Shown piece by piece: positions 41,149-50,851 of a DNA stretch of 64,000 bases. Made by a program: the position numbers and the translations under genes. The first letter of the stretch is position 1. Every line of letters starts with the position of its first letter. Under the pieces are notes generated by a model. It ran no database searches. It was not told the DNA's origin and saw only the letters and a list, made by a program, of their open reading frames with translations. Source of the DNA: Rarobacter faecitabidus (GTDB lineage Bacteria; Actinomycetota; Actinomycetes; Actinomycetales; Cellulomonadaceae); NCBI RefSeq assembly GCF_006716265.1, contig NZ_VFOS01000001.1, forward strand, positions 62,001-126,000. Reading direction: 5' to 3'.

Positions 41149-43860
41149 ATGTCCACCGGACGCAAACTGGTGATCGTCGAGTCACCGGCCAAGGCGCGGA
41201 CCATCGCCGGATACCTCGGCGACGACTTCGAAGTGGAAGCCTCCGTCGGCCACATTCGCGACCTCCCGCAGCCTTCGGAGCTCCCGACCGAGATGAAGAA
41301 GGGCCCCTTCGGCCGCTTCGCCGTCGATGTCGACAACGGATTCGAGCCCTACTACGAGGTGTACGCGGACAAGAAGAAGAAGGTCCGCGAACTGAAGGCC
41401 GCGCTGAAGGAAGCCGACGAGCTCTACCTCGCAACCGATGAGGACCGCGAGGGAGAGGCGATCGCGTGGCACCTGCTGCAGGCCCTCAAGCCCAAGGTTC
41501 CGGTCAAGCGCATGGTCTTCCACGAGATCACTCGCGAAGCGATCAGTCGGGCGCTCGAACAGACGCGCGAGATCGATACGCGACTCGTGGACGCGCAGGA
41601 GACGCGGCGCATCCTCGACCGCCTCTACGGCTACGAGGTTTCGCCCGTGCTGTGGCGCAAGGTGCGCCAGGGCCTGAGCGCGGGCCGCGTGCAGTCCGTG
41701 GCTACCCGGCTCGTCGTCGAGCGCGAGCGCGAGCGCATGGCCTTCGTGTCTGCTGAGTACTGGGACGTGCTCGGCGAATTCGCCCCCGTCGCGGGCGAGG
41801 AGACCGATCTGTGGTCGCAGGCTCGCCTCGTCCAGCTCAACGGCAAGAAGGTTGCCCTGGGGCGGGACTTCGACGATGCGGGCAGGCTCAAGAACTCCGA
41901 GGTGGTGCACCTCGACGCCGCGGGCGCGCAGGCAGTCGTCGCAGCGATCGAGGGCAAGCCCGCGCGCGTGGCCAGCCTCGAGACCAAGCCGTACCGGCGC
42001 AAGCCAGCGGCACCGTTCACCACCTCCACGCTCCAGCAGGAGGCAGGCCGCAAGCTGCGCCTCACTTCTCGCCAGACAATGCGGGTGGCGCAGACGCTGT
42101 ACGAGAACGGTTACATCACGTACATGCGTACCGATTCGTCGGCGCTGTCCACGCAGGCGGTGCAGGCGGCGCGCAAGCAGATCGCTAGCCTCTTCGGGGC
42201 GGACTACGTGCCCGGCAAGCCGCGCGTATACGCCAAGCAGGCGAAGGGTGCGCAGGAGGCACACGAGGCAATCCGCCCGGCTGGCGACTCCTTCCGCACG
42301 CCATCTGAAGTGAAGGGACAGTTGAGCGGCGAGGAATTCCGGCTCTACGAACTGATCTGGAAGCGGACCGTCGCCTCCCAGATGGAGGACGCCCGCGGCA
42401 GCACCGCGACCCTGCGCATCCGCATCGCCGCCGATTCGGCCGACGCCGTCTTTGGGGTCTCCGGCACGGTCATCACGTTCCCGGGCTTCCTTGCCGCGTA
42501 CGAGGAATCGGCCGATGTCGACCGCTACGACAAGGGCAACCCGAACGCGGAGAGCCGCCTGCCGAATGTCGCGGAGGGCGATGAGCTGGCGGTGCGAAAC
42601 CTGCAGGCCGATGGCCACTCGACGACCCCGCCGCCGCGTTTCACCGAGGCTTCTCTGGTGAAGGCTCTCGAAGAGCGCGGAATCGGCCGCCCGTCGACCT
42701 ACGCGTCGACGATCTCCGTCATCCAGGATCGTGGCTACGTGACGTCCCGCGGCCAGGCGCTCATCCCTAGCTGGCTGGCCTTCGCCGTCACGCGCCTGCT
42801 CGAAGAGCATTTCGGCCAGTTGGTCGACTACGACTTCACGGCGCAGATGGAGGCAGACCTCGACGCGATCGCTGCGGGGGACGAGGAGCGCGTCGCCTGG
42901 CTGACTAAGTTCTACTTCGGCGAGAACCCCCAGGATGCCGGCGGCCTGCACGAGCTGGTCGCCAACCTGGGCGACATCGACGCACGCGACATCAACTCCG
43001 TAGAACTCGGCGACGGGTTGCAGGTCCGGGTGGGCCGCTATGGCCCGTACGTCGAGGACACCTCGGCCCCGGTCAAGGAAGGCGAGAATCCGCCCCGCGC
43101 CAGCCTGCCCGAAGACCTCGCTCCGGACGAACTCAGCGTCGAGAAGGCGCGGGAACTCCTCGCGGTAAGCAGCGATGGGGGCCGTGAACTGGGCGTCGAT
43201 CCGGCGAGTGGTCACGAGATCGTCGCAAAGCCGGGCAGGTTCGGTCCGTACGTGACCGAGGTTCTTCCCGAGCCGGAGTTGGACGAGTCGCTCAGCGCGG
43301 CCGCGCGCAAGAAGGCGCTCGCGGCCCTGCCGAAGCCGCGCACGGCGTCGCTGCTGAAGTCACAGGCGATCGAGACGGTGTCGCTCGAGGAGGCCCTCGC
43401 GCTGCTGTCGCTGCCGCGTGTAGTCGGCGTCGATCCGGAATCAGGTGCCGAGATCACCGCGCAGAACGGCCGCTACGGTCCCTACCTGAAGAAGGGCACG
43501 GATTCGCGAACGTTGCCGAACGAGGAGCAGATCTTCACGGTCACGCTCGAGGAGGCGCTGGCCATCTACGCCCAGCCGAAGCGCGGGCGGGGCGGATCGG
43601 CGTCGGCTACGGCGCCGTTGCGCGAACTCGGCGAGGATCCGAATTCCGGCAAGCCCATCGTGATCAAGGACGGCCGGTTCGGTGCCTACATTACTGACGG
43701 CACGACGAACCGAACGTTGCCGAAGGACCTGAGCGTCGAGGGCGTCACGTTCGAACAGGCCGTCGATCTTCTTGCGCAGAAGCGCGCCCAAGGGCCGGCG
43801 AAGAAGGGTGGTCGCACCGCCCGCAAGCCCGCCGCGAAATCGACGGCTAAGAAGAAGTAG
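41149..43860 (+). CDS. topA: DNA topoisomerase I
   Basis: A 903-aa type IA topoisomerase relaxing negative supercoils. The TOPRIM domain begins at KLVIVESPAKARTIAGYLG, with the acidic site in ATDEDREGEAIAWH. The active-site tyrosine is Tyr325 in NGYITYMRTDSS. C-terminal repeats of the actinobacterial kind (LGVDPASGHEIVAKPGRFG, VGVDPESGAEITAQNGRYG, LGEDPNSGKPIVIKDGRFG) replace zinc fingers, and the protein ends in a lysine/alanine tail (ARKPAAKSTAKKK) that aids strand passage and DNA binding in this phylum. An essential housekeeping gene, in the usual position near tmk-holB. Confidence 0.97.
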   Translation: MSTGRKLVIVESPAKARTIAGYLGDDFEVEASVGHIRDLPQPSELPTEMKKGPFGRFAVDVDNGFEPYYEVYADKKKKVRELKAALKEADELYLATDEDREGEAIAWHLLQALKPKVPVKRMVFHEITREAISRALEQTREIDTRLVDAQETRRILDRLYGYEVSPVLWRKVRQGLSAGRVQSVATRLVVERERERMAFVSAEYWDVLGEFAPVAGEETDLWSQARLVQLNGKKVALGRDFDDAGRLKNSEVVHLDAAGAQAVVAAIEGKPARVASLETKPYRRKPAAPFTTSTLQQEAGRKLRLTSRQTMRVAQTLYENGYITYMRTDSSALSTQAVQAARKQIASLFGADYVPGKPRVYAKQAKGAQEAHEAIRPAGDSFRTPSEVKGQLSGEEFRLYELIWKRTVASQMEDARGSTATLRIRIAADSADAVFGVSGTVITFPGFLAAYEESADVDRYDKGNPNAESRLPNVAEGDELAVRNLQADGHSTTPPPRFTEASLVKALEERGIGRPSTYASTISVIQDRGYVTSRGQALIPSWLAFAVTRLLEEHFGQLVDYDFTAQMEADLDAIAAGDEERVAWLTKFYFGENPQDAGGLHELVANLGDIDARDINSVELGDGLQVRVGRYGPYVEDTSAPVKEGENPPRASLPEDLAPDELSVEKARELLAVSSDGGRELGVDPASGHEIVAKPGRFGPYVTEVLPEPELDESLSAAARKKALAALPKPRTASLLKSQAIETVSLEEALALLSLPRVVGVDPESGAEITAQNGRYGPYLKKGTDSRTLPNEEQIFTVTLEEALAIYAQPKRGRGGSASATAPLRELGEDPNSGKPIVIKDGRFGAYITDGTTNRTLPKDLSVEGVTFEQAVDLLAQKRAQGPAKKGGRTARKPAAKSTAKKK

Positions 43861-43945
43861 CGGTTAGTCATAGCCGCAATTGACGTGATGTGGAAAACTT
43901 GTCCGTACCCACATCGTGATCTTTGAGACTTAGAGGAGCGGGATC

Positions 43946-44386
43946 GTGACTGACCCCAACAACCCCTACCGCTACGACGGCGGCCAAGGTAATCAATCCC
44001 CCTCGTATGGGACGCAGCCGAACAGTGGCTATCCGAATACTACGCAGCAGCCCGGCTACCAGAGTCAGGCTGGCTACCAGGGACAGAATTATCAGGCCCA
44101 GTCCTACCCGGCGACCGGCTACGCGACGCAGCCAGCCGGAACGAACGGCATGGCGATCGCCTCGCTGATCTGCAGCATCGTCGGCGTATCGCTCGTGGGC
44201 GTGATCCTCGGCCACATCGCTCTGAACCAGATCAAGTCGACCGGCCAGGAGGGCAAGGGCCTCGCACTGGCGGGCGTCATCATCGGCTACATCTCCATGG
44301 CGGCTTTCATCCTGTGGATCCTCTTCGTCGTGATTCTGGCCGCCGGCAGCAGTTCATTCGACACCACGACCTTTAGCAGTTTCTAG
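43946..44386 (+). CDS. DUF4190 membrane protein
   Basis: A 146-aa protein. The N-terminal ~65 residues are Gln/Tyr/Gly/Pro-rich (NYQAQSYPATGYATQPAG) and disordered. They are followed by two transmembrane helices, ~71-90 (MAIASLICSIVGVSLVGVIL) and ~112-134 (GVIIGYISMAAFILWILFVV), with GHIALNQIKSTGQEGKGLALAG between them, the hallmark of DUF4190. Role unknown; many actinobacteria carry several copies. GTG start with GAGGAGCGGG upstream. A strong hairpin terminator follows. Confidence 0.88.
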   Translation: MTDPNNPYRYDGGQGNQSPSYGTQPNSGYPNTTQQPGYQSQAGYQGQNYQAQSYPATGYATQPAGTNGMAIASLICSIVGVSLVGVILGHIALNQIKSTGQEGKGLALAGVIIGYISMAAFILWILFVVILAAGSSSFDTTTFSSF

Positions 44387-44414
44387 GTCCCGCCGGCTTC
44401 ACCTGACATCCCCA

Positions 44415-44449
44415 CGTACGGCCCCGCGCACACTGCGCGGGGCCGTACG
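44415..44449 (+). terminator. Terminator hairpin after the DUF4190 gene
   Basis: Perfect 16-bp arms (44415-44430 and 44434-44449) around a 3-nt loop, 28 nt after the DUF4190 stop and 45 nt before the next start. Very stable; no U-tract. Confidence 0.8.
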
Positions 44450-44494
44450 CCGTTGGGGCTGGTAACAGGGCTGTAGGTACGGGATGATGAGCCT

Positions 44495-45559
44495 ATGTAT
44501 GCCTCGGCGATAGATGCACTGCCCACCGTCCCAGCCGCGAACAAGTCGGCACTGCCGCCGGATCCGGCGACGGCACCAGCGATCCGCTGGGGCGTCCTCG
44601 GCGCCGGCGGGATCGCGCGCATGTTCGCGCGCGCCATCCAGCACCACACCGTCTCGAATGTGACCGCAGTTGGCTCCCGCAGTCTGGAGAAGGCGGCGAG
44701 TTTCGCGCAGGATTTCCATATGCCTCGGATCTATGGTTCCTACGAGGAACTGGTGGCCAGCGACGACATCGACGTCGTCTACGTGGCCAGCCCGCACTCG
44801 CATCATCGCGAGCACGCGCTGCTGGCGCTCGAGGCGGGCAAGCCCGTGCTCGTGGAGAAGGCATTCACCCGCAACACCGGTGAGGCGCTCGACATCTTCC
44901 AGTTGGCCGCAAGCAAGGGTCTCTTCGTGATGGAGGCCATGTGGACGCGCTTTCTCCCTGCCACGTCGCTTGTCCACGAGATCATTGCGTCCGGGCAGAT
45001 CGGCGAGGTCGTCGCAGTCCTCGCCGACCATGGACAGAAACTCGATCACGATGCCGCGGGGCGCCTCCTCAATCCGGCCCTCGCCGGTGGCGCGCTACTC
45101 GATCTTGGCGTCTACCCCATTGCGTACGCGATCGACATTCTGGGGGCCCTGGCACGCGTGTCCGCCGTCGGCAAGTTGACCGAAACGGGAGTCGATGGCA
45201 ACGTGTCGCTCGTCCTCGACTACCCGGGTAAGCGGCAGGCGTCGCTCAACACCACACTGTGGGCGAAGACGGCCACCACAGCCGTGGTGGCCGGCACCAA
45301 GGCATGGATCGAAGTACCCGGCGACTTCTACTGCCCCGCGTCGATTCGCCTGCACCTGCCCGATGGCCTGACCAAGGAGATATCCACCGGATTCCCACCC
45401 GGGCACGCGGGTCTGGCCTACGAGGCTGCCGAGGTTGCCCGTTGCCTATCCGCGGGGCAGCTTCAGAGCGGACGCAACTCTTGGCGTGACACGCTTGCCG
45501 TGATGGCAACGCTGGACGAGGCCCGCCAGCAGGTCGGGGTTGTCTACCCAGGGGAGTAG
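44495..45559 (+). CDS. Gfo/Idh/MocA-family oxidoreductase
   Basis: A 354-aa NAD(P)-dependent dehydrogenase. The Rossmann motif is GVLGAGGIARMFARA (~34-48). VYVASPHSHHREHALLALEAG and VLVEKAFTRN contain the EKP-like catalytic lysine region (here EKA). GGALLDLGVYPIAYAIDILG is the hallmark of the dimeric dihydrodiol dehydrogenase/glucose-fructose-oxidoreductase branch. It probably acts on a sugar, inositol or diol; the substrate is unknown. The first ~30 residues are an extension without similarity, so translation might begin later. It stands between a terminator and tmk. Confidence 0.88.
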   Translation: MYASAIDALPTVPAANKSALPPDPATAPAIRWGVLGAGGIARMFARAIQHHTVSNVTAVGSRSLEKAASFAQDFHMPRIYGSYEELVASDDIDVVYVASPHSHHREHALLALEAGKPVLVEKAFTRNTGEALDIFQLAASKGLFVMEAMWTRFLPATSLVHEIIASGQIGEVVAVLADHGQKLDHDAAGRLLNPALAGGALLDLGVYPIAYAIDILGALARVSAVGKLTETGVDGNVSLVLDYPGKRQASLNTTLWAKTATTAVVAGTKAWIEVPGDFYCPASIRLHLPDGLTKEISTGFPPGHAGLAYEAAEVARCLSAGQLQSGRNSWRDTLAVMATLDEARQQVGVVYPGE

Positions 45560-45619
45560 GGATCCACAGGAGCCGGATGCCGCTACGCAAGTGTCGTTAC
45601 CCCTCGGTAGGCTGGTCAG

Positions 45620-46261
45620 GTGAACCCTCCCAGCTCGGCCCATCGCGGCCTGTTCATCTCGTTCGAGGGTGGTGACGGCGTCGGCAAGTCCACGCAGGCG
45701 GCGCGGCTCGCCGAATGGTTCCGCCGAGAGGCGGGCCGGGAGGTCGTGACTACGCGAGAGCCTGGCGGCACGGGGCTCGGCGTCCAACTGCGCGAACTGC
45801 TGTTGCACGGGGGCGAGATGGCACCCAAGACGGAGGCCCTTATCTATGCTGCGGACAGAGCTCAGCACGTGAGCCAGCTCATCGAGCCCGCCCTGGCGGC
45901 CGGGAAGGTGGTCATCACCGACCGCTACCTCGATTCGTCCGTCGCATATCAGGCGGGCGGTCGTACGCTGGACGCCACGGAGATCGAGGGCTTGTCGCTA
46001 TGGGCCACGGGCGGGCTGTTGCCCGATCGCACGTTCCTCTTGGACGTTCCGCTCGAGGAATCCACTGCGAGGCTGGGGGAGGGCCGGGACCGCCTGGAGC
46101 GCGCAGGCAAGGAATTCCATCGCCGGACGCGCGAGGCATTCCTTTTCCGGGCCGCGTCGGACCCAGGCCGCTGGGTGATTATCGACGCGACTCGGAGCGT
46201 TGCGGAAGTCGGGCAAGCCATCGTGGAGTCCGTCGAGGCGTTGCTCGGAGGAGCGGAATGA
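45620..46261 (+). CDS. tmk: Thymidylate kinase
   Basis: A 213-aa dTMP kinase making dTDP for DNA synthesis. The P-loop is [27 protein letters not shown] is the nucleotide-binding arginine motif, [14 protein letters not shown] is the DRY/DR(Y/H) motif, and the LID region is [20 protein letters not shown] start. Its TGA overlaps the holB start as ATGA, the common actinobacterial tmk-holB coupling. Confidence 0.96.
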   Translation: MNPPSSAHRGLFISFEGGDGVGKSTQAARLAEWFRREAGREVVTTREPGGTGLGVQLRELLLHGGEMAPKTEALIYAADRAQHVSQLIEPALAAGKVVITDRYLDSSVAYQAGGRTLDATEIEGLSLWATGGLLPDRTFLLDVPLEESTARLGEGRDRLERAGKEFHRRTREAFLFRAASDPGRWVIIDATRSVAEVGQAIVESVEALLGGAE

Positions 46262-47421
46262 GCGTGCAATCTGCCACCGGCACTGGCGTATGGGGCGAAC
46301 TGGTCGGCCAGGATCGAGCCATGGCCACTCTCAAGCGAGCTGTCACCGATCCGTCGGCGATGACCCACGCCTGGCTCATCACGGGGCCACCGGGGTCGGG
46401 GCGCTCCAATGCGGCGCTTGCGTTCGCCGCGGCACTGCAGTGCCCTCGGGGTGGGTGCGGCGAATGTCAAGTCTGCACGTCGGTGCTGGCCGGCACGAAT
46501 CCCGACGTCGAGGTGCTGCGGACCGACAAGGTGGTTATCGCGATCGATGAGGTGCGTGAGCTCGTCACCACCGCGGGCCGCTCACCCGTGGGCGGCCGTT
46601 GGCGGGTGATCATCGTGGAGGACGCCGATCGCATGATCGAGCGGACTACCAACGTACTGCTCAAAGCGATCGAGGAGCCGTCCCCGCGCACGGTCTGGAT
46701 CCTCTGCGCGCCCAGCCCCATGGACGTCCTGGTGACGATCCGTTCCCGCTGCAGGGCGGTATCGCTCCAGGTGCCCGACACGCAGGCGGTGGCCGATCTC
46801 ATCGTGCGCCGTGATGGGGTATCCCCGCAGGTCGCCCTCGATGCGGCACGAGCCGCATGGTCGCATGTCGGGCGCGCCCGCCGGTTGGCGAATGACCCGG
46901 CAGTGGCGCACCAGCGCATCAGTGCACTGCGGGCTGTGCTGACCATGCGCGGTGTCGCTGGCGCGGTACGGCTCGCGGGAGAACTCGTCCAGAATGCCAA
47001 GGATGAGGCCGCGGCCCTCAGCGAGGAATCCGAGGCGCGGGAGCGCGGCGAACTGCTTACTGCGCTCGGCGCGCAGGACCTGCGCACGCTGCCGCCAGCG
47101 ATCCGCAGTCAGGTGCGACACCTCGAAGAGGATCAGAAGCGCCGCCGCCGGCGGCGCGAAATCGACACCGTGGATCAGTTGCTGATCGACATCGCGGGGT
47201 TGTTCCGCGACGTGCTCGTGACCGCCATCGACGCGCAGGTGGAGACCCTCAACAGTTCGATTCAGGACGACATCGAGGCGGCTGCCGCGCAGCTCGGGAC
47301 CACGGCCGCGCTGGCAGCGCTCGACTCGGTCGCACTCGCGAGGACGCGCATCGCCGGAAACGTCACGCCGCTCTTGGCGATCGAGGCGCTTCTCGTATCG
47401 ATTGCCGAACCGCGTCGCTAG
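46258..47421 (+). CDS. holB: DNA polymerase III subunit delta'
   Basis: A 387-aa clamp-loader subunit. The AAA+ domain has [11 protein letters not shown] in place of a true Walker A (Lys replaced by Arg, as expected for the non-hydrolysing delta' subunit). It has a four-cysteine zinc module [28 protein letters not shown], and the SRC motif [12 protein letters not shown]. The C-terminal collar domain follows. Coupled to tmk by ATGA. In this phylum delta' is commonly this length. Confidence 0.93.
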   Translation: MSVQSATGTGVWGELVGQDRAMATLKRAVTDPSAMTHAWLITGPPGSGRSNAALAFAAALQCPRGGCGECQVCTSVLAGTNPDVEVLRTDKVVIAIDEVRELVTTAGRSPVGGRWRVIIVEDADRMIERTTNVLLKAIEEPSPRTVWILCAPSPMDVLVTIRSRCRAVSLQVPDTQAVADLIVRRDGVSPQVALDAARAAWSHVGRARRLANDPAVAHQRISALRAVLTMRGVAGAVRLAGELVQNAKDEAAALSEESEARERGELLTALGAQDLRTLPPAIRSQVRHLEEDQKRRRRRREIDTVDQLLIDIAGLFRDVLVTAIDAQVETLNSSIQDDIEAAAAQLGTTAALAALDSVALARTRIAGNVTPLLAIEALLVSIAEPRR

Positions 47422-47488
47422 GCGACGACGTGGTGTCATGGCCCTAGCCGTCACTGGTCTCGACGCCGGCCGCTACGCTGGGAGCGTG

Positions 47489-49048
47489 GTGAATCGATGG
47501 CGCTTCGCGAGCCCGCTGCTCGCCGTACTGCTCGCGGCGGGGTGCTCCACGACGTCCTTCGACAAGGAGCAGATCACGATCTCGGCGGGCGGCGATTCCG
47601 CAAGCGCGGCGATGGATCGTCCCGAGTCGAAGCAATCCGAGGCCGCCAAGATCCCAAGCGGGTTCCGCAAGTACTACCGGCAGGCCGTAACCTGGCTGCC
47701 GTGCGACGGGGACGTGGAGTGCGCGACGGTCGACGTGCCGATGGACTGGTCGGACCCCAAGAGTGATGTGGTTCCCATCGCATTGCGCAGGCTCCCGGCG
47801 CGCGGTCAGGCGCGCGGTTCGCTCCTGATCAATCCGGGTGGCCCGGGGCAGTCCGGTACGAAATTTCTGGGCTACGCGCGAGGGATCATCAGCGAGAGCG
47901 TGCTCGACGCCTTCGACCTCGTTGGCTTTGATCCGCGCGGGACGGGTCTGTCCCGCCCGCTGGAATGCTACGACGACACGCAGTGGGACGATTTCCTCTC
48001 GCTGGCATACGCCCCCGGACTGGAGGGCGTGAACGCGCGGATAGCGCAGGTAGCCGCCCTTGGAGCCGCCTGCGAGCGGGCCGCTGGCGACTGGCTGAGG
48101 TATCTCGATGTCGTCTCGGTCGCGCGGGACATGGACATGCTCCGCGCCGTGCTGGGCGATGAGCAGATCAACTACCTGGGCTACTCGTACGGCAGCCTGA
48201 TCGGAAGCACATACGCCGGGCTCTTTCCCGCCAACGTCGGCGCGATGGTGCTCGACGGCGGCATCGACCCCACCTTGAGCGCCGAGCAGACGGCCGTGGA
48301 CCAGGCACGCGGATTCGAGCGGGCGCTTACTACGTACGTCAACTACTGCCTTGACCGGCCGGAGTGTCCGCTGGTGGGCAATGCGGACGAGGCCAAGGCG
48401 CAGATCGCGACGCTCGTCGAAGGGCTGCGCGATACCCCGATGACGACATCGGATTCCAACCGCACATTGACGTCGACGCTCGCCGCGGCCGGTATCGAGT
48501 ATTCGCTGTACGCTGAGTCGCGTTGGCCCATACTCACCAGCGCACTGACCGCGGCACTGGCCGACAATGACGGCACTCAGTTACTGACGAGCGCCGACAC
48601 TTTCAACGCCCGGGCCGAGGACGGCGCGTACACGAGCCGCCGAGGACAGGCGTATCAGGCGATCTCCTGTATGGGGCCGCGGATCACGACCACGCAGCCC
48701 GCGCTTTCCAGGCTGATGGACCAGATGATCGATACCGCCCCGTCGATGGGCCGGATGCGCATCGATTCGCTGGTCCTGTGTGACGGCTGGCCGACGAGTG
48801 CCACGGCACAGTCGTACGATCTGTCCGCTACGGGATCTGCCACCATCCTCGTTATCGGCACCACGGGCGACCCGACGACCCCGTACGAATGGTCGCAGAG
48901 CCTGACCTCATTGCTCGACAACGCAGTGCTCCTCACCTTCGATGGTCAGGAACACGGTGCCTACGGGCGTTCCAATGCGTGTGTGGCGACTACGGTGGAC
49001 GCATATCTGATCGAAAATGTGATACCCGCCACAGGCGCAACATGCTGA
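47489..49048 (+). CDS. Secreted alpha/beta hydrolase lipoprotein, tripeptidyl-aminopeptidase (SlpD/TAP) type
   Basis: A 519-aa exported hydrolase. The lipobox LAAGC is near residue 20 (LLAVLLAAGCSTTS). The N-terminal half shows SLLINPGGPGQSGTKFL (oxyanion region), FDLVGFDPRGTGLS and the nucleophile elbow GYSYGSLIGSTYAGLFP. The C-terminal TAP-like domain supplies Asp in GTTGDPTTPY and His in FDGQEHGAY. The family releases tripeptides or esters outside the cell. I chose GTG 47489, with GGGAG just upstream and the signal peptide at the start. A second GTG at 47486 is equally possible. It lies 67 nt after holB. Confidence 0.9.
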   Translation: MNRWRFASPLLAVLLAAGCSTTSFDKEQITISAGGDSASAAMDRPESKQSEAAKIPSGFRKYYRQAVTWLPCDGDVECATVDVPMDWSDPKSDVVPIALRRLPARGQARGSLLINPGGPGQSGTKFLGYARGIISESVLDAFDLVGFDPRGTGLSRPLECYDDTQWDDFLSLAYAPGLEGVNARIAQVAALGAACERAAGDWLRYLDVVSVARDMDMLRAVLGDEQINYLGYSYGSLIGSTYAGLFPANVGAMVLDGGIDPTLSAEQTAVDQARGFERALTTYVNYCLDRPECPLVGNADEAKAQIATLVEGLRDTPMTTSDSNRTLTSTLAAAGIEYSLYAESRWPILTSALTAALADNDGTQLLTSADTFNARAEDGAYTSRRGQAYQAISCMGPRITTTQPALSRLMDQMIDTAPSMGRMRIDSLVLCDGWPTSATAQSYDLSATGSATILVIGTTGDPTTPYEWSQSLTSLLDNAVLLTFDGQEHGAYGRSNACVATTVDAYLIENVIPATGATC

Positions 49049-49110
49049 TGTAACATCGCGGGTCACCGTTACGAAACATTTCGGCATCACGGTGCGGGTA
49101 GCGTCCACTT

Positions 49111-50022
49111 ATGGCACCATTTCCTTCCGAATTACTTGCGACGCTCACGCCCCTGGCTGTCCAGCACGACAGCCTCGCGATTCCAGCACACCGCAATATC
49201 GTGGCGCTGGCAGCAGCACGGTTCGAGAAGCCGCACTGGGTCGTCACTCCCGAGCAAGCGGCAGCGGCCAGTGCGCCCACTCGCGGCTCGGGCGGCGCCC
49301 GCTTCCGAGGTGCAGCCATTGCCGTGGAGACGGTCGATCCGCAATTCGCCCTGACTGAGGGGTTGATCATCAACGGCCCCTTCCGCATCGGTGCGCGCGA
49401 CGCTCAGGGGGCCGGGCTCTTGCCGGTCGAGCACGACATCTACGTCCTGCCCGATGCGGACGAGGCCACCGTCGCCGCACTGCGGGAATGGGCGATGGCG
49501 GTTGCCAGGCATTGCTGGGGCGCCGTGATCCAGTCTTCGGGGAACGTCTTGCGTCCCGACCCGGAATCGCTCGTTGATCTGCGCCTCTACTCGCCGGATC
49601 CGCAGCCGAACGAGGTCGTCGCTACGGCCCTGCGTCCGGTTCTACCGCAGATCCAGCCCTTCCAGGACCGTGACGGCAGCGAAGCGCTGTACATGCAACT
49701 CGAATACGACGGCACGATCGTGATCCGGCGGTACCGCGCGTCGCGCGAACTGCCGCCCGCCTTGTCCACGGTTGACTGGCGCGAATTCGGCCCGCATGTC
49801 TACGAGGTGTCATGGATTCCGCCCGCGCCGGAGGAACTCGACAATCCGTCGCCTTCCGCGCTGCATCTCATTGCTCGACGTCGCGCATCGCAACTCGTCG
49901 CGCGCGCTGCGACGGTACTGCGCGAACAGTACGACGGCACGGTGCTCGACTTCGAGGACTTCATGGTGCGCCCGGCTGATCTCAAGGCACGTACCCAGGG
50001 GAAGTACACCGGCTTGGCTTAG
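49111..50022 (+). CDS. Conserved-looking hypothetical protein
   Basis: A 303-aa soluble protein with no signal peptide or membrane helix. Features are GARFRGAAIAVETVDPQF, LLPVEHDIYVLPDADEATVA, LREWAMAVARHCWGAVIQSSG and a C-terminal helix RRRASQLVARAATVLREQYD. Composition is normal for the genome. I do not recognise a family; the single Trp/Cys-containing helix and repeated beta segments suggest a compact alpha/beta fold. It stands alone between the secreted hydrolase and the CsbD gene. Confidence 0.7.
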   Translation: MAPFPSELLATLTPLAVQHDSLAIPAHRNIVALAAARFEKPHWVVTPEQAAAASAPTRGSGGARFRGAAIAVETVDPQFALTEGLIINGPFRIGARDAQGAGLLPVEHDIYVLPDADEATVAALREWAMAVARHCWGAVIQSSGNVLRPDPESLVDLRLYSPDPQPNEVVATALRPVLPQIQPFQDRDGSEALYMQLEYDGTIVIRRYRASRELPPALSTVDWREFGPHVYEVSWIPPAPEELDNPSPSALHLIARRRASQLVARAATVLREQYDGTVLDFEDFMVRPADLKARTQGKYTGLA

Positions 50023-50115
50023 CTGCCGCTTGACCGCCCATAAGGTGCGGCCGGTCGATAGTTCTCCGACGGTGGAGAGGTTCGTAGGAATCGAAACACA
50101 CCGGAGGTGGTTGAG

Positions 50116-50316
50116 ATGGGACTTGGCGACAAGTTGAGCAATTCGGCTGAAGAGTTCAAGGGAAAGACCAAGGAAGCTGCGGGCGAGGCCAGCGGGAACG
50201 AGCAACTCGAGGCCGAGGGCAGGAACGATCAACTCAAGGCGAAGGCCAAGGACGCGGTCGAAGATGTCAAGGACAAGGCTGCCGAGGCTTTTAACAAGGT
50301 CACGGGCAAGGATTGA
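50116..50316 (+). CDS. CsbD-family stress protein
   Basis: A 66-aa, highly charged helical protein: GLGDKLSNSAEEFKGKTKEA and AKDAVEDVKDKAAEAFNKVT are typical CsbD repeats. The family is induced by general stress; its function is unknown. I chose ATG 50116, with GGAGG at 50103-50107 (8-nt spacing). A GTG nine nt earlier is less suited. A hairpin terminator follows. Confidence 0.92.
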   Translation: MGLGDKLSNSAEEFKGKTKEAAGEASGNEQLEAEGRNDQLKAKAKDAVEDVKDKAAEAFNKVTGKD

Positions 50317-50359
50317 CGCAGTCCGCTCCGCATGCGGCGCGAGAAACGCCGCCAGTTGC

Positions 50360-50396
50360 ACAGGGGTGCCGGCGCTAGGGCGTCCTGCACCCCTGT
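50360..50396 (+). terminator. Terminator hairpin after csbD-like gene
   Basis: Perfect 10-bp arms ACAGGGGTGC (50360-50369) and GCACCCCTGT (50387-50396) with a 17-nt loop, 43 nt after the CsbD-family stop. Confidence 0.7.
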
Positions 50397-50432
50397 AGTC
50401 ATGTTCGACGCGCACGGGCACGTTCTTGCCGG

Positions 50433-50505
50433 AGCCGCCTACCAGAATCGAACTGGTGACCTATTCATTACGAGTGAATCGCTCTACCGACTGAGCTAAG
50501 GCGGC
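50433..50505 (-). tRNA. tRNA-Thr (anticodon CGU)
   Basis: 73 nt on the minus strand. The acceptor stem pairs GCCGCCT with AGGCGGC, discriminator T (U in RNA). The D-arm contains TAGCTCAGTCGGTAGAGC. The anticodon stem ATTCA/TGAAT encloses the loop CTCGTAA, giving anticodon CGU. The T-arm contains the GTTCGATTC loop. No encoded CCA. It decodes ACG threonine codons, which are frequent in this GC-rich genome. Confidence 0.95.
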
Positions 50506-50851
50506 TTGGTCCAGGCGCACTGCGCTAGACCGCGCTCTACTGTACTCAACGATGGGCCAATCCACAAAGTCGTCAACGCGGGTGGCGGCAGGGGGGTGAA
50601 GCGGCGGAGCCCTCGTCCTCAATGCCACACAGTGCGACGGCCGCCCGCGTCCTTGAGCCGGCCCAGAGCGGCCGAGCGCTCGTCCTCAATCCACGAGCCC
50701 GCGCGGACGGGCAAATGGCCGATTCCCCAATAAACCCTCGGATATGCCTGCAAACTATGGCCCGCGGCACGCGTCGCAAGTAACCTAGGACTCGACGTTC
50801 CGCTGCCGCCGAGGCCGCGGCGCCCCTGGCAGACAATCGAGGGAGATACCG
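50506..50851. other. Intergenic region between tRNA-Thr and the SPFH gene
   Basis: About 346 bp with no convincing gene. It presumably carries the tRNA promoter (left side, minus strand) and the SPFH-operon promoter (right side). A 13-nt sequence, CTCGTCCTCAATG-like, occurs twice (around 50612 and 50679). I see no clear hairpin or operator. Confidence 0.5.

Noticed and set aside
41182-43215. 677-codon open frame antisense to topA
   Set aside because: A shadow frame: topA on the other strand is a complete, motif-bearing gene, and the antisense product is low-complexity Leu/Arg/Asp-rich with no family pattern. Long antisense frames are common at this GC content.
46258-47421. Missing Walker A lysine in holB as a defect
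   Set aside because: The delta' subunit of the clamp loader does not need ATP hydrolysis, and loss of the lysine is normal for it.
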